Below, piece after piece: positions 42,695 through 55,767 of a stretch of DNA of 64,000 nt. The notes below the pieces were generated by a model. It was not told the origin of the DNA. It saw only the letters and a program-made list of their open reading frames with translations, and did not search any database. Each line of letters starts with the position of its first letter. Position 1 is the first letter of the stretch. The DNA comes from Seriola aureovittata (Eukaryota; Chordata; Actinopteri; Carangiformes; Carangidae): assembly GCF_021018895.1 (NCBI RefSeq), contig NC_079364.1, positions 12,816,385 to 12,880,384 of the forward strand, written 5' to 3'. A program made the position numbers and the translations under genes.

Positions 42695-43032
42695 TCTGTA
42701 TCTTTGCAGTTGAACACAACTCTAAAAAACTTTTTTGGGAAAAAAAAAAAAAACAAAAGAAAAAATAAAACAGAATCAATACTGAATTATCATGTTCTAG
42801 CTCTCATAACTCGGCCCACTCAACAATGGAGAGAGACAAGGTCATGAGAGAATAAATAGCAGGCAGACTAGCTAATGATCTATCATTCTGGACAAGCGGC
42901 TGCACCCAAGAGCGGGCTGGCTGACAAGATCATTAATAAAAGCTGCTGGGAGAGTGATCGATCGGCTTGATGGATGATCAGAGCCACAAATACTATAAAA
43001 CACCTGGATGTCAAGCCTTGTCTCTTTGAAGA

Positions 43033-43067
43033 GAGGGAGGGAGGGAGGGAGGGAGGGAGGGAGGGAG
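43033..43067. repeat. (GGGA)n tract
   Basis: Eight or more GGGAGG units followed by a poly(A) run at about 43072-43090. Four or more GGG runs make a G-quadruplex on the + strand likely. Confidence 0.95.
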
Positions 43068-43537
43068 CCTTAAAAAAAAAAAAAAAAAAATCAAAAATCC
43101 AGACCCCAGCGGGGAGTCGTCAGAGGGGATCAAACCCTGACGCTCCACCTCTGTACTGTGCTGGGAAATGAAGTCGGCGCTGCAGCCGCATGTGTGATTT
43201 TATGCATGTATCTGTGCATAGCTGCGCTGTAAATCTGCCAGTGTGTTTGATGCCGTCAGTGTGTGTTGTACACACACAGAAGCTCAGTGTGAGAGCATCA
43301 TTGTAATTTGAGGTAGATCAGGGAGTCAGCAGGTGTCGTGCTGTACAGGCTGCTGCAGCAGTCCACCGTGGTGTAATGGGAGGTATTTATTATTGACGTG
43401 CTCCCCTCACACCATTACTGAGCGCTGTGGTGGTAATCTGTGTCTCTACTACGTATCTCAACTCCCTCCTTCTTCTCTCCTCTCTCTCCCTGCTCTATCT
43501 GTAGTATCTGCCAGTGTGTTACAATGTCTCTTTTGTC

Positions 43538-43541
<4 letters not shown>

Positions 43542-43577
<36 letters not shown>
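43542..43577. repeat. (CA)n microsatellite
   Basis: About 18 CA units. Confidence 0.96.
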
Positions 43578-43579
<2 letters not shown>

Positions 43580-43969
43580 TACTCAGCAGTTCATCTCGAT
43601 TCCTAATCTTTTCAGTGAGAGAGAGAATGAGTTCAGAGTGAGTGTAGTCTCCTTGCATGGCTGCGTGTATCAATATCTGTACATTGATCTGGCCTTGCCT
43701 CTCCTCCTCCATTCGTCCAGATATAGATTGGTTTTTCCCAGCAGGTATCTGTGCCTAGAATCTGACTGATGGGTGGAGTGCGTACGGGAGGGTGTATTGA
43801 ACCAGGGTGTCCCACATGCCACTAGAGTGTGTTAGACCGCTGAGCAAAAAAGCACTGGGAGGAGGAAAGGGGGGCAAGGTTATACTTCAAACAAGTGTAA
43901 CAGATACTGGCTAGAGGAGTGACACTCCTATCCATTTCTGAATTGATGCAGTGGTAAAGATAAAGGTGT

Positions 43970-44245
43970 AGGGCTGCAACGCTCATTTTCATTATCGATT
44001 AAACTTTTCATTACTTTTAGATTTATTGATTAATCGTTCGGCCTATGAAATGTCAGAAAGTAAAGAGAAATGCACATCAGAGTCCGAGCTGACTTTTTCT
44101 TGCTGCTTGTTTCGTCCAACCAACAGCTCAGAACCCAAACTTGTTTAATTTACAATGTTATAAAACACAGAAAACAGCAAATCCTCATATTTGAGAAGCT
44201 AGGAACAGATAAGATTTGACATTTTATCTTTATAAATGATTTTAA
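43970..44245 (+). repeat. Teleost repeat 'AGGGCTGCAAC...ATTATCGATTA...'
   Basis: Starts AGGGCTGCAACGCTCATTTT, then CATTATCGATTAAAC, GATTAATCGTTCGGCCTATG, AAATGTCAGAAAGTAAAG, and later CCTCATATTTGAGAAGCTAG. This is a well-known class of fish non-autonomous repeat. A copy in the opposite orientation lies at 57045-57640. Confidence 0.7.
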
Positions 44246-46448
44246 CAGTAAATGGTTTGACAAAGTTTTTACCAGGTTGTTTTCTTTTGTTCGGCTCTCT
44301 TGACTTGATTGTTTCAGCACTAAAGTAAACAGAGTCTGAGCAGGGGTTTTAACCATTATTCTTTAGTACAAGTCTATAGTGACCTGATTCTTAAGTATCA
44401 CAGTTTTAGCTGCAAATAAAAACAACATTGCTTTAAACTCATTTCAAACATAGAATTGACAATAATAAATTCCCCAAAAATATGTTTTTGATGAAAATTG
44501 ACTTCGTCCTTTCACTTATAGATTAAAAAAAGTTGCTTTGATATCTTTAAATGTCACCTTCTATATTCTATGTTTATTACTCATAGGCTACTGTAATTGC
44601 TCCATGACTGGCACAAACCAAACATGAAATAATCACCACAGTAGTCAAAGCTCAAATAACCAAAACAATAAACACATGTACATAAATGGAAAGACATCAT
44701 TCAAAAAATAATGTATAAATGAATCAGATTGGGCAAAATATGGTCCTGAAGTAAAGTATGCATTTAAAGGTTAAGCTTAAAGTGACCCCTAAAAATAAAT
44801 ACCAGACTGACTGTACTCACTATTTTGTTTCCTATTAATACAATACTCGCTACAGTAAAGGTGTGTAATCTGGGTTTCGGCTTGGTGTGTGTAAGCGCGA
44901 GTAGAAAGGATGTTTTATGTGTGAATGCATTTTGTCTGTATGTGTCTGTGCCGTTACCATCGGGGCCTGACCATAAATCAGAGGCCCTCAGGCCGTGGGA
45001 TAGCCCAGCTCGTGGCTCCATGTGTAATTACAAAGCTGACATTTAAACAGCAGCAGCCATATTTCACTTGCTCCAGCGCTGGATGCAGAGTGGTCTACAG
45101 ATGGAGTAAAAGTTTTCAACTAAAAAAATAAAAAAAAGTCAGGAAAAAAAAAAAATCAATAAGAGATAGAATGCATTCTAATGCCTTGTTAATGGACCCG
45201 CATATTAATTATTCAACAGTGGCCATTTTGTCTGCTCATTAAAGTGGCAGCTGTGAGGAGAAATGTGCAGCATTACTCTGCCCTGCTCTGCTCGGGCAGC
45301 GTTATCACTACATTCTCCTCCTCTCACAACGCTAGACACACAACATGTCTGCGTGTGTTTGTGCTGCATGACACTGATTTGGATCTGTTGGTTTTCACAT
45401 CCATAATGTATCTATTACACTCTATCTAGTACGCCGCTTCTATAAGAGATGTTATCTCTGGCGTGTATCACCGTAACAAGTCGAATGTACCATATAATGT
45501 AATCTGTAATGTAATTGATTGAATGATTTCATCCTCAGTTATATCTTATCATTACTTTGAATGATTTGTGTTCGATTACTTTTGGTTAACAACGTTCACA
45601 CAACAATAGTTGCATCTTGCGTGGCTTTTTCTCAAATGTAAAAACTTTCCTTCTTCCGTTGCTTTCTCCACCACGTCTCTGCAACGTGAATGTATTACAC
45701 TGTCATTTTATCATTTACTGTTCACATCTGAAAAGGGCGACTTCACACATGTTAACCATTTTGGGAAATGTTGGAAAATCATTTCGCACACTGATGCAGT
45801 GACAGGCTGAGGCAAAGTGAGAACAGAAAAAAGTGTAAATTACACCATAACACCAGCTCTGTGCCATGTGTCACCCATGTTTCCTAGAAATTATGTTTAT
45901 GACTAGGAGATGGAGTTCCGCTGCAAAAATGTTGCTGCTGGTAACTAGTCAATTTAATAAATAATCAATCTGGAGCTTAACTTTAAAACTTTTTAAATTA
46001 AAGCAAAGAAAGGTGTGTTAAAAAAAACCTCTTTATGACCATTGTGTCGTGTGACCTGGCCTGTGTTATCCAGTGTACTGACAAGTACTGATTCGAAATT
46101 ATATCTGGTTTATTTGTCACTTTTTATCAAAACTTTAAAAACCATTTAACCATATTTTTGCAGCAAGCCATGTATTATTATGATACAAATAGTTGTTTTT
46201 TAATCCAGGAAGGGCCCATAGTGTTGAGGATGAGTTTGAGGGCCACTGCTGGCAGGGTGAGTCAGTGGTGAGGAAATGTATCTGAGGTGGGAGCTGTGAG
46301 ACAGGGGGAAAAATTAAAATTCCTCTTTGGCCTGCTGTCAACCTGTCTGCTGACTGCTCTGAGAAGCTGCTGCGTGACGGGATTCCTAATGACACTGCAG
46401 CAGCCATTGCCACGAATTGCTTTGACTTGATTTATTTCTCCTTTTACA

Positions 46449-46508
46449 ACCCCACCCCCCCACCCCCCCACCCTCCTCACCACCTCCACCACCCACCCAC
46501 CCACCTCC
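46449..46508. repeat. C-rich low-complexity tract
   Basis: CCCCACCCCCCCCACCCCCC-type sequence followed by CACCACCTCC and CCCACCCACC repeats. The minus strand is G-rich and could form a G-quadruplex; the plus strand could form an i-motif. Confidence 0.9.
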
Positions 46509-49500
46509 TCCTCCTTCCTCCAAACATTGCCATTCAAGCATTCAGTCTCTCTCTCCATCTCCCTCTCCCTCTGTCTTCATAGACACACATATACCATCTC
46601 CTCTTAAGCACCATGCCAGTGGCAGGGAACATCTGTCTCTAGGTCCCCCTGCCACACAGTGTTAGAGTCAGGGTAGGTCGCTCACTCGACTGGCCAGTCT
46701 GGGAAGGCCTGTGGGCAGCAGGACTGGCTCAGATATGAGGGCGTCCAGGCGGAAACTTGTCCCCAGGTCCATCCTGCTTTGCCTGCCTCATGCCATTTGT
46801 ATCTCTTTGTGTGTGTGTGTGTGTGTGTGTGCGCGCACATGTATGTGTGTTAGGGAGAGAGAGACAGAGAGAGATTTTGCAAGCATAGACAGTGATTTTG
46901 TAGGTCAGAGGCCACCAAGGCATCAAAAACAACTAAAGGCTGCCTCTACGTGTCCTCTCACTCTTTGTGTCTTTTTCTAAGTGCCTCTGATGCTCATGTC
47001 TTTCTGTTTGACTTTGTAAAATATGTGTGTGTGCGCTTTGCACAAGCCTTCAGTACATGTGTGTTTTCTCGGCCTTGCAGCAGTGCAGAACTAGCAGTGA
47101 TGCATCCCTGTGCTCAGCCACTGTTTGGCCAGTTTTAATCTCCTTACATTTAGACTGTTTAAATTGTCTCAGTTCAGTTAAGTTCCTATTTACCTAACCA
47201 AAGTGGAATGCTATCAGAGGCAGCAGGCAGTAGTCTGCCAGTCACACAGCAGATAGCTCCTTCATGCAGCGACAGCCCCGATAAGGGGGGAAAGTACTCT
47301 TTAATCAAACAGTGGATGGAATAGGGGATGAGAACAGGGAGCCTGGACTGGGTTGTATCAGCTATTCCTTACTAACTTTGTGTGTAAAGTCCTTCTTAAG
47401 TTCTCAGTAATACTAGCTAGCTTCAAAGTAGCGATTTACCAAACTGAGTTGCACCTAAAATTTTGTCTTAGCTGTAAATTGGTTGCTAGGAAAAATCTGT
47501 GGCACTGTCCAGTCAAAATCAACTATGTAGGCTTAACATGAAGTCACAAACATAACTGCTAAATGGCTGCTAAATAAAACAGCTTGAGAAAGGCCAAAAA
47601 GATATATTTAACTTTTTATATATTATTAAATAATATATTAAACTGCCAGTCCTTTGTAAATGTAGGTGTGACCTTGTTTACTTACATACACGGATAAAAA
47701 CGTGTGTTTCAAATTTAGCAGCATTTATGCCATATAGAGTATGTGAATGGAAATATCTGATTATGCTAACCTTACCAAAGCTATTTAGCTAAACGTTTTG
47801 TAATTTGAGTTTTAAAATGTTATTTTTGTGAGAAGAAATTTAATTTCTTCCCAGTTCTCATCATGTTTCATATTAGTTAATTTTTTACTCTTTACCTTAA
47901 ACAGGTCATTTGTTAGCAAATTAATATCAGCTTTGTCTGTTGGTTCACTTTCCTTACGTTCTGTACCTGGCAGTTAGTCGCTGTAAATATTTTGTGACAA
48001 CTAATCTCTAAGTAAGAACTGAGCTAGTTAGTTATGTGGTGAAACCCAATTTTATTTAAGTAATGTGTAAATAACCCATGAAATAGATGGGAGATTTTAT
48101 GGGTCTGTAAATTCTAATTTATTTTCAATCTCTCAGGAATTTTTGAAGAACCATCTAATTTGGTAGCCGACTAAATACAGGTATGGTAGAGAGTGATCAG
48201 TGATCAGTGATCAGTTTTTTTATAAATAAAGCACAACCTTGAATGAGTAAAAATATTCCTTGGGGTCTAAATGGAACAATTTCTTTGATGGAAATTCATC
48301 TGGAAGTCAATAACAAACTCAACAACTAACAAAAAATAAATAAAAAACTAAACTAAAATAATTTTCCCTGGACTTTGTCTCTATTTTTTCTGTTATTAGT
48401 ACCAAACTACATGGTTCTCTTCAGGAAACTTTCAAGAAATTCCTTGGAAACAGCGGACCTGTGAAATAAATTACCCTTAAATCTCTGGGTAAACACTTAG
48501 GCTAAATTTGGGCTTATGAAGAGTAGTTACAAAGCGGCACCTGGTGCACTTAAAGGGCATCCTGGTTCTTCTTTCTGTCTTCTTCTTCTTTCCTGTTCCT
48601 CGATTTCTTTCATCTTGAATTTCTTCGCATTTTTCTCCCTCAGTTCCCCAGTTCTTTTCTCCCACAATCACTCCATTTCGATATCTGTAACTGTCCCTCC
48701 TTTTCCATATCCATCCATCTTTTTCCATGCCCTTTTCAGTAGGTGGGGTATTTATCATCTTTATACCTGGAGGTTTGAGGGCCATGCATTGGCCTGATAG
48801 ATGGGCTAGCCACTGATGTGCAACCACCTCAGGAGACACAAACCAGACAGCTATTTAGTAGCTGAACAAGACACATTGCTTTTCTTTTATTGTTTTCAAA
48901 CTGCAAGGATGTGTGTGCATGCGGGGGGTGGGGGGAGAGGGAAGTTTAAGAGGAGGAGGAGCAGGAAGGAAAGAGAGAAATGAAAAAAAAACAACAACAG
49001 ATGCTCCTTGGCTGTCCAGAAAAATGCAGCAACTGTGCACAAGATGGGCCATTATCCATCTACAGTGTATCACTATGTTGTTGACAAATCAATGGCTCTG
49101 ACAGTGATGACTCTGTGTTACAACAAACATAAAGCACTCAGACAGTCTCCCTGCCTGCTATGGAGACTGCAGCAAGGGAGCACTTGGGGCAAGGGTACTC
49201 ATAGCCAAGAGCGGTGTGTGTGTGCGAGCGTGTGCAACTGTGTGCGTTTGTGTCTGTGTGTGACAGGGGGGGTTTTCATTGAGCACATTCGTGTTTTCAG
49301 TGTTTGTGTGCAGGTGTAGTTGTGAAATTTTAATATAAATGCACCAGAGCTCCTCATGAAAGCTTCATGTCATTGATCACATTTTATGAATCATACATAT
49401 TATTGCTGAGGCTAAATATTAACATTAATTAAAAATACCTTTCAGCCCGACTTAGACATTTTCTTATAGATTCTAAGCACTGAGGTTAACACAGCGCTCC

Positions 49501-51897
49501 GATTCTTTAACTCAAATCAGTCTTTTCACAAGCAGTCTGCAGAGGCTTTAATGTGAGACTTGACCTGCTCCTTGTTAAAACTACTCTGCATTAATATCTT
49601 GCAGAATAGAAATCTTCAGACAGGGTTGTAGCAGCTCAGTAAGGAATCGCAACTGCAGGCTGTAGCTGAATGTGCTACAGAACAAAGATACATTCATGCA
49701 GACATACTGTACAGTACATGGGATTTATGGTTAACATGCAACATGCATGCTGAGACAGGGAGGCGGTGCGCTCTGGTGGGCACGTATAGAGATATCATCT
49801 CTGTGTGGAAACTGGGAGTTGGAGATGGCTAAGGGGTTTGGGGGGGGGGGCATGTAATGAGTTAGCCAAGACTTGCAGCACGAGCCATAAGAAAGAGAGG
49901 AGGGAGTTTGATTGACAGGTAGTCTCAAAGCACCCTGTGGCAGGTGCCAGGGGCAGGTCACTGGGGCGAGAACACTGTTACCCATATAGATATAAACGCT
50001 TGACTGCTTGACTGCCATCTTTGCATATGGGGCTCTCATTGCTCAGGACACATGAACCCAATGGTTTCTCATCCGGAGGTTTTAAAAAACAAAAGCAAAG
50101 ATGAGAGAAATCTCTAAGACATTCTCCAAGACAGTTCACGTTGATGAACAGAGAAACTGTACATCAAGTGTGTTTTTCATCTGTAGTCCCCATTCAGATG
50201 TTAAATGGTGACACAAGGTGCTCCCAAAAAAAAGACACCGTAGGTCGTTTGTACAAGCAACTTATTACAACCCAAAAAAGATAAAAATTACAAAGAAATG
50301 CATAGCAGTTATAGTTCATAAACCCTTACAAAGTGAGCAATGACGTATGCCGTTTGCGGCTACTACCATTGTTTAGATTGGGAAAAAGAGGCAAAACTTT
50401 TGTCCCGCAGCAGAGGGGACATTTTTTCATCCTGATAGTGAGAAAAGATTTTGGAAATACCTTCAGAACAGTAAGTAAATGTTGATTAAGATCCTCATGG
50501 GTTTTTCAAAGAACCAGAAACTAGTAAACCATTTCCCTTTAGTGAAGCCCCCTCCCTTTCCCTCCCAGCACTTGGAGGTCAGAGCTCAGGATCAGCTGAA
50601 GAACAGCATCACTGCTGGGTACAAATCCTCTGAAGGGCAGTCCCTGTACTTACTACACCACCCTGCTGCCCAAATTAAAGAGGCGACAAAGTCTATGGAT
50701 GTTAAGTGAACAAAAAGAAGCAGGGAGACAAAATCATGCTAGGAGTAAAAGCCCAGTGAATGTAATTTTTGGCTCAACTAAGCGCCGCCTCTGATTTTAT
50801 CCATGCACAGAGACAGAGGGAGGAGAGCAGAAAGGACAGAGAATGGGGGGAGCTGAAGGGGTTAAAAGGGACCAATGTCGGCGGAACACAGGCAATAAGA
50901 CGTGTCGACAGCGACAGGAAAAAGACGGAGGCTGCCCATGTGCCTATGTCTCCTCCACCACCCTACCCCCCTCCGCCCACCCCCTCCACTGCAGACAAGC
51001 ATATGTGGGCTGACAACATGACATTGCCAGTGAAGAGAGGGAGGGACAGAGAGAGAGGGAGAGACAGAGAGAGAGGGAGAGGGAGAGAGAGAGGGAGGGA
51101 GGACCAGGAGCCTCGGTAGCCCTGACATCCCCGACTCTGACAGCTGATGGAGGCAGATTAGGCTCACGCACGCACATAACTGTCACCCGCCTCCCACACC
51201 CATCCCCATCCACCCCTCTCCTCAATTCTAGCTCCCTCATCCAAAAAGCCATGCAGAGGCCTTCCTCTAACTCTTCTCTCTCCCTCAGCTGCTCCTCCTG
51301 CTTCCTTCCCTCCTTCTGGCCATGCAAAGAGCAGCACTGTCTGCCAAACTCTCCTCCCTTTACTCCTTTCCTTGTACAAATGCAAAAACACACAAACACA
51401 ATGTATCCGAGAAAGTGACCATTACCGGCTCAGCGCTGAGGGGATGATGTTACACAGGTGGATTTGTATCACGCAGGGCTTTGTGAATTTGTACTGATAC
51501 AATGTTTATGCTTCTGCTTAGCCAGCTATGACCCAGCTGTATTGATGGCCAAGGTCTAACAACCGAATCAAGATGCAAGTCAGCAACCACAATGTCGAGA
51601 CCTGTAACTGAGAGCGAGTTCACGCAAGCCGTCTGCCTATTACAGTACACAGCAGATATCCATTACCATAATGTCTGTACGCCCCATGACTCAGGTGCCC
51701 TCACACAGCCCAGACACCCCCTGTGGGGTTAGCTAGAGTTATGAACACACTTAACTGATACATTAGCTATATATGTACACATAACTGAAGAAGAAATTGC
51801 AAAAGTGTCTTATCTCAGCGTGGATAATAGGGTGCATTCTTCTTGTTGGAAGTCATTCTTTATTCTTTGAAAAATACGGGGAGAGGAAAGAGAGCAG

Positions 51898-51900
<3 letters not shown>

Positions 51901-51961
<61 letters not shown>
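51901..51961. repeat. (TG)n microsatellite
   Basis: About 30 TG units. Confidence 0.97.
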
Positions 51962-51962
<1 letters not shown>

Positions 51963-54900
51963 GCTTGTATACTTCTGTGTAAGAAACAAAAAGCTGACAT
52001 TTTACTCTCTGACAGATAAGAGGTAGAGAGGAGGGAAAGGAAGAGAAAGCGTGTGCGTGCGTGTGTTTATGTGTGTGTTTATGTTTATGTGTGTGTGTGT
52101 CTGTGTGTGTGTGTGTAGCGAGGCAGACATCAACCTTGGGACAGTATGTCATCGATTGAGCTGCAGGAAGAGGCCTATTATCTCCAGCCATGGTTCAAGC
52201 GGGGGAGTCAAGTGTGTCATATGTGTTGGCTCTAATTGGCAACCCACCCTGGTGGAGGCTGACTGGGGCGAAGGCAGAGCTGCAGTAACCCAGCCACCCC
52301 CCACTCACACACACTCACCTCCCTTCACTGTTGCCTTCGGAAATGTTACATTGTTGCTGTTTGAGGCTTTGGAGTAACTGTTTTTCTTCACTCACAAAGA
52401 AATCACATATTTATAAATGGGGCGAACACAAATACGTGTTCAGAGACATTACAGCGAACAAAGTGAATAGCCGACTTTAATCCAGAGATTATTATAGTGT
52501 GTATGTCTATGTGTGTGTTTGTTTATAGTTTATAGTTATATATGCTGCAAGGCTTTTCTTGTCTGCGATTGTGTTATTTTGATTAGCAAACTGCACTTTA
52601 GTGGCTGACTTGTATTGTGAGTCAGTCTCTGCTCTTTTTCTGTTCAATATTTTTTTCTCCATCCTCAGGGTCATCATTTGTTCTATTCTTCAGACAGATC
52701 TCTTATTAGACAAACCCTCAAGTGTGGTAAGTTTCCCTCTCCTCCTCTCGCCACTCAAGCTGAATGCTTACATGGTGTAACACTGCCCTCTGCTGGTGTC
52801 ACAGTATTTGCAGCCAAAAGTAGAAAAGAACTGCCTTCAAAACAACGTAAGACATGATTTGGGCTAGTCAGTGTACAATTGTCTATGGGTGGATGAAAAA
52901 ATGCACAAAAAACCTATGTAAAACAATCACAGTCTAACTGAAACAAAAGATGTTTAAAGATGGGTGTGCAGTATATCAATTGTAAAATGTCCTATTTAGT
53001 GCTCCGTGTCCTATGCTGGGATAGATATAAACTATTGAATTCTTTAATTCATTGGTTTGTTATTTCCCTCCCAAGTTATTTTTATACATTATTTACTGTA
53101 AGTAATTTAATATAAATGAAGAAAGGTGAAAATCAGATCTCACCTTTCATATAATAATGTGTGATACTCTTTACAGAGAAGTTTTTTTTTTTGTTTGTTT
53201 TTTGCAACTTAAGCAAATGTTTTGGCAGCCAATCAGTGTGTCATTCTGATGATGGCAGTTTAACTTCTACATTATACATGCAGAAATTATATTCAAAGGG
53301 TGTTAAGGCTTTGGCCCAATAAGCCGCTTTCTTAAAGGCTTTTATACTTTGTTTGCCCTGGAATTGATTTCCTGTCGAGGAGGCAAGCAAGCAAGAATAA
53401 CCCTAATAATAACCCTAACCCTAAATTAAAGTAATGAATAAATTAAGTTACATTAGTTTTCTTGTTGAAATGGTTTTCCAGTTTATGCTCTTATTGAAAA
53501 AAAATTGTATGACCAGCATTAACTAATGAATTATCAACACAAGATATGGTGGAATTACTTACTTGTTCTCAGACAAAGTTCAAGAGATGCAAGCTGAGGC
53601 AGCTTCAAAGTGAAGCAAATGGTGCATATAAATTTAAGTATCCATATAATAAATTATATAATTCATATAAATGAATTAACATATAATAAATGAATAAATA
53701 TTGATATGAAGATGGTTTGTTAAATTGATTATGGGACCAATAGATGTTTCATCCTATCATTTGTGAAAGTCTAATCAACCTTTAAAGAGGTTCTTTGTCT
53801 CTTAGAGGAGATTTTTTTCTCATAAGGGAATAAAAGTTTAATTATATTTTCCCCATTAAGTGCTGTTAATTAAATAATGATAATATTCTTCATGTCTTCC
53901 TTTTATTCCTTATCTTTATAAAAGTGTGTTTCATGATCAAAAGACATTTAGACAAAGTAATGCTGCAAAAATCATCAACAGTAAATTTCAAGATGGTTCA
54001 CCACTGTACCTGTCACTGGCGTCAGAGATACTGTGTGGAAACCAAGTGCAGGTTTCCTCTGCTTTCCTCCCAATATTCATCATTAATAGTGTTACTGTCT
54101 GCCTGGTGAGCCAGACAGCTACCAGGTTTGGTTTCTTATTTCCTGATCAGTGGGGCTCCCAGCCACCTGTGTGTTCAGAAGAATATTTTTTACAGTGACC
54201 TTACTACAGCTCCGCTATTACTGCCTCAGTGGGACGCTGCACGAACAAGCCTTTGAAACGCGTGATCTCATTTCATGGTGTTCTACTGGGTCTGATAGTC
54301 CTCAGTAATTCAAAGTTGACACTGAGGTGCAGTGTGCAAATGTTGCATCTGCATGTCATCTTCTTTCCAACAGTATATATAATCAACTTGCATACTTTTG
54401 AAGTTCATGTGTTTGTAATATCTATCAATATGCGATTTCTTTGAGCTGTCCACTGACATGTCAAATAACTCTATTAATAGCCTAATTTGTAATAGGCTAG
54501 GTCTTCCTTCCTTCTGGCTATCTATCGCTTTGGCTATGAAGAACATCAATATCAACAACACTGCAGCTATGCAGCTCATATTTCAAATAAAATTTATTTA
54601 AATTGTTTTAAACAAAATTTTTTTTTTTTTCACAGTCTTTATATAGCAGCAAAGGATACAAAATCATGAATACAGTCATTTAGGGTGTTCTTAAAGCTGC
54701 TCTATTTGATATTTCAAAATTGGACCAAATGTGTAAAAGTGTAGCGTGAAAGGCATCACTCATAACAATAAACTCACAGGTTTGATTAATAGCTCACTGT
54801 AAGGGAAAAAAATCTCTCTTCTGTTATCTAACTTATTGAAGAAAGAATTCTTTAACCCTGTAGGTGAAATCAGGTGAAAGTGCTCTTTAATATCTGTTTT

Positions 54901-55588
54901 CACGTGTACATGGAGAAATGATGCTGGGCAGGTTATTCTCTCTTCTAGCCTTCGCTCAGCGCCTTCTGGCAAAGATGCAAAACACCAAAACAGACAGTTA
55001 CCCAATAGGCCAAGTTGGACCCTTTCACTGGAACACTCATATCCAAACATTTCACAAAATCTGTGTTCTGCAACATTAATAATTTCAACAATCCAGGCAA
55101 CAGTCAACAACAGCAAAGGACAATGTCCTCGCCGAGTCTTCTCGCTTGCTTGAATATCAGATTGATAACGCTCTTAACCTGAACAACAAGTCGCACGATG
55201 AACTCCCCACGAAGACAAAACACATCTGTTCCATCACAACATCATAATTTCCCTCGCATCACTCTGCAGATTTAGATGTGTAACTAATATTTAACAGAGA
55301 CTGCGTGCTTGTCCACTCTTTCTCATTTGATGCAAGCTGTTTTTCCCACCAACAGCTGGCAGCAGAGCTCTGTCTCTGAATCTGTAGAAAACACTTTGAG
55401 CCAGATTTTAATTGGTTCAACTTTTAAACTTTAGCTCTACTTTTGGACCTAGTCGTATTTATAAGAAACACACCTGACCAGGTTTCACACAGAACATTGA
55501 TTGTGACTACTCATTGGAGAAGCGACATTCTTCCAGAACCACATAGAATATCTGCATGCACTCTAGTATGGGATCCTGTTGTTAGGTA

Positions 55589-55767
<179 letters not shown>

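Larger units (their letters stand above)
38941..45000. other. Intergenic region acsf3-cdh15, proximal part
   Basis: No coding exon recognised. Contains a CA array (39602-39692), a teleost repeat copy (41145-41315), a CA array (42092-42132), a hAT-like MITE (42486-42694), a (GGGA)n tract (43033-43067), a CA array (43542-43577) and an interspersed repeat (43970-44245). 42830-42975 looks like possible conserved non-coding DNA. Confidence 0.75.
45001..52700. other. Intergenic region acsf3-cdh15, middle part
   Basis: No coding exon recognised. It includes a possible conserved stretch (45150-45290), a C-rich tract (46449-46508), a short GT array (46810-46830), a G10 run (49841-49850), a purine-rich GGGAGAGACAGA region (about 51035-51105), and TG arrays at 51901-51961 and 52050-52118. 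Confidence 0.75.

Noticed and set aside
43120..43150. GGGATCAAACCCTGAC, resembling a tRNA B box in reverse
   Set aside because: No matching A box at proper spacing and no cloverleaf; similarly GGTACAAATCC at about 50617. No tRNA gene or tRNA-derived SINE could be supported.
48190..48215. Three tandem GTGATCA units
   Set aside because: Very short tandem duplication with no context suggesting function; not a CRISPR or operator array.
53398..53425. Telomere-like CCCTAA words
   Set aside because: Only three or four imperfect units; too few for an interstitial telomere array.
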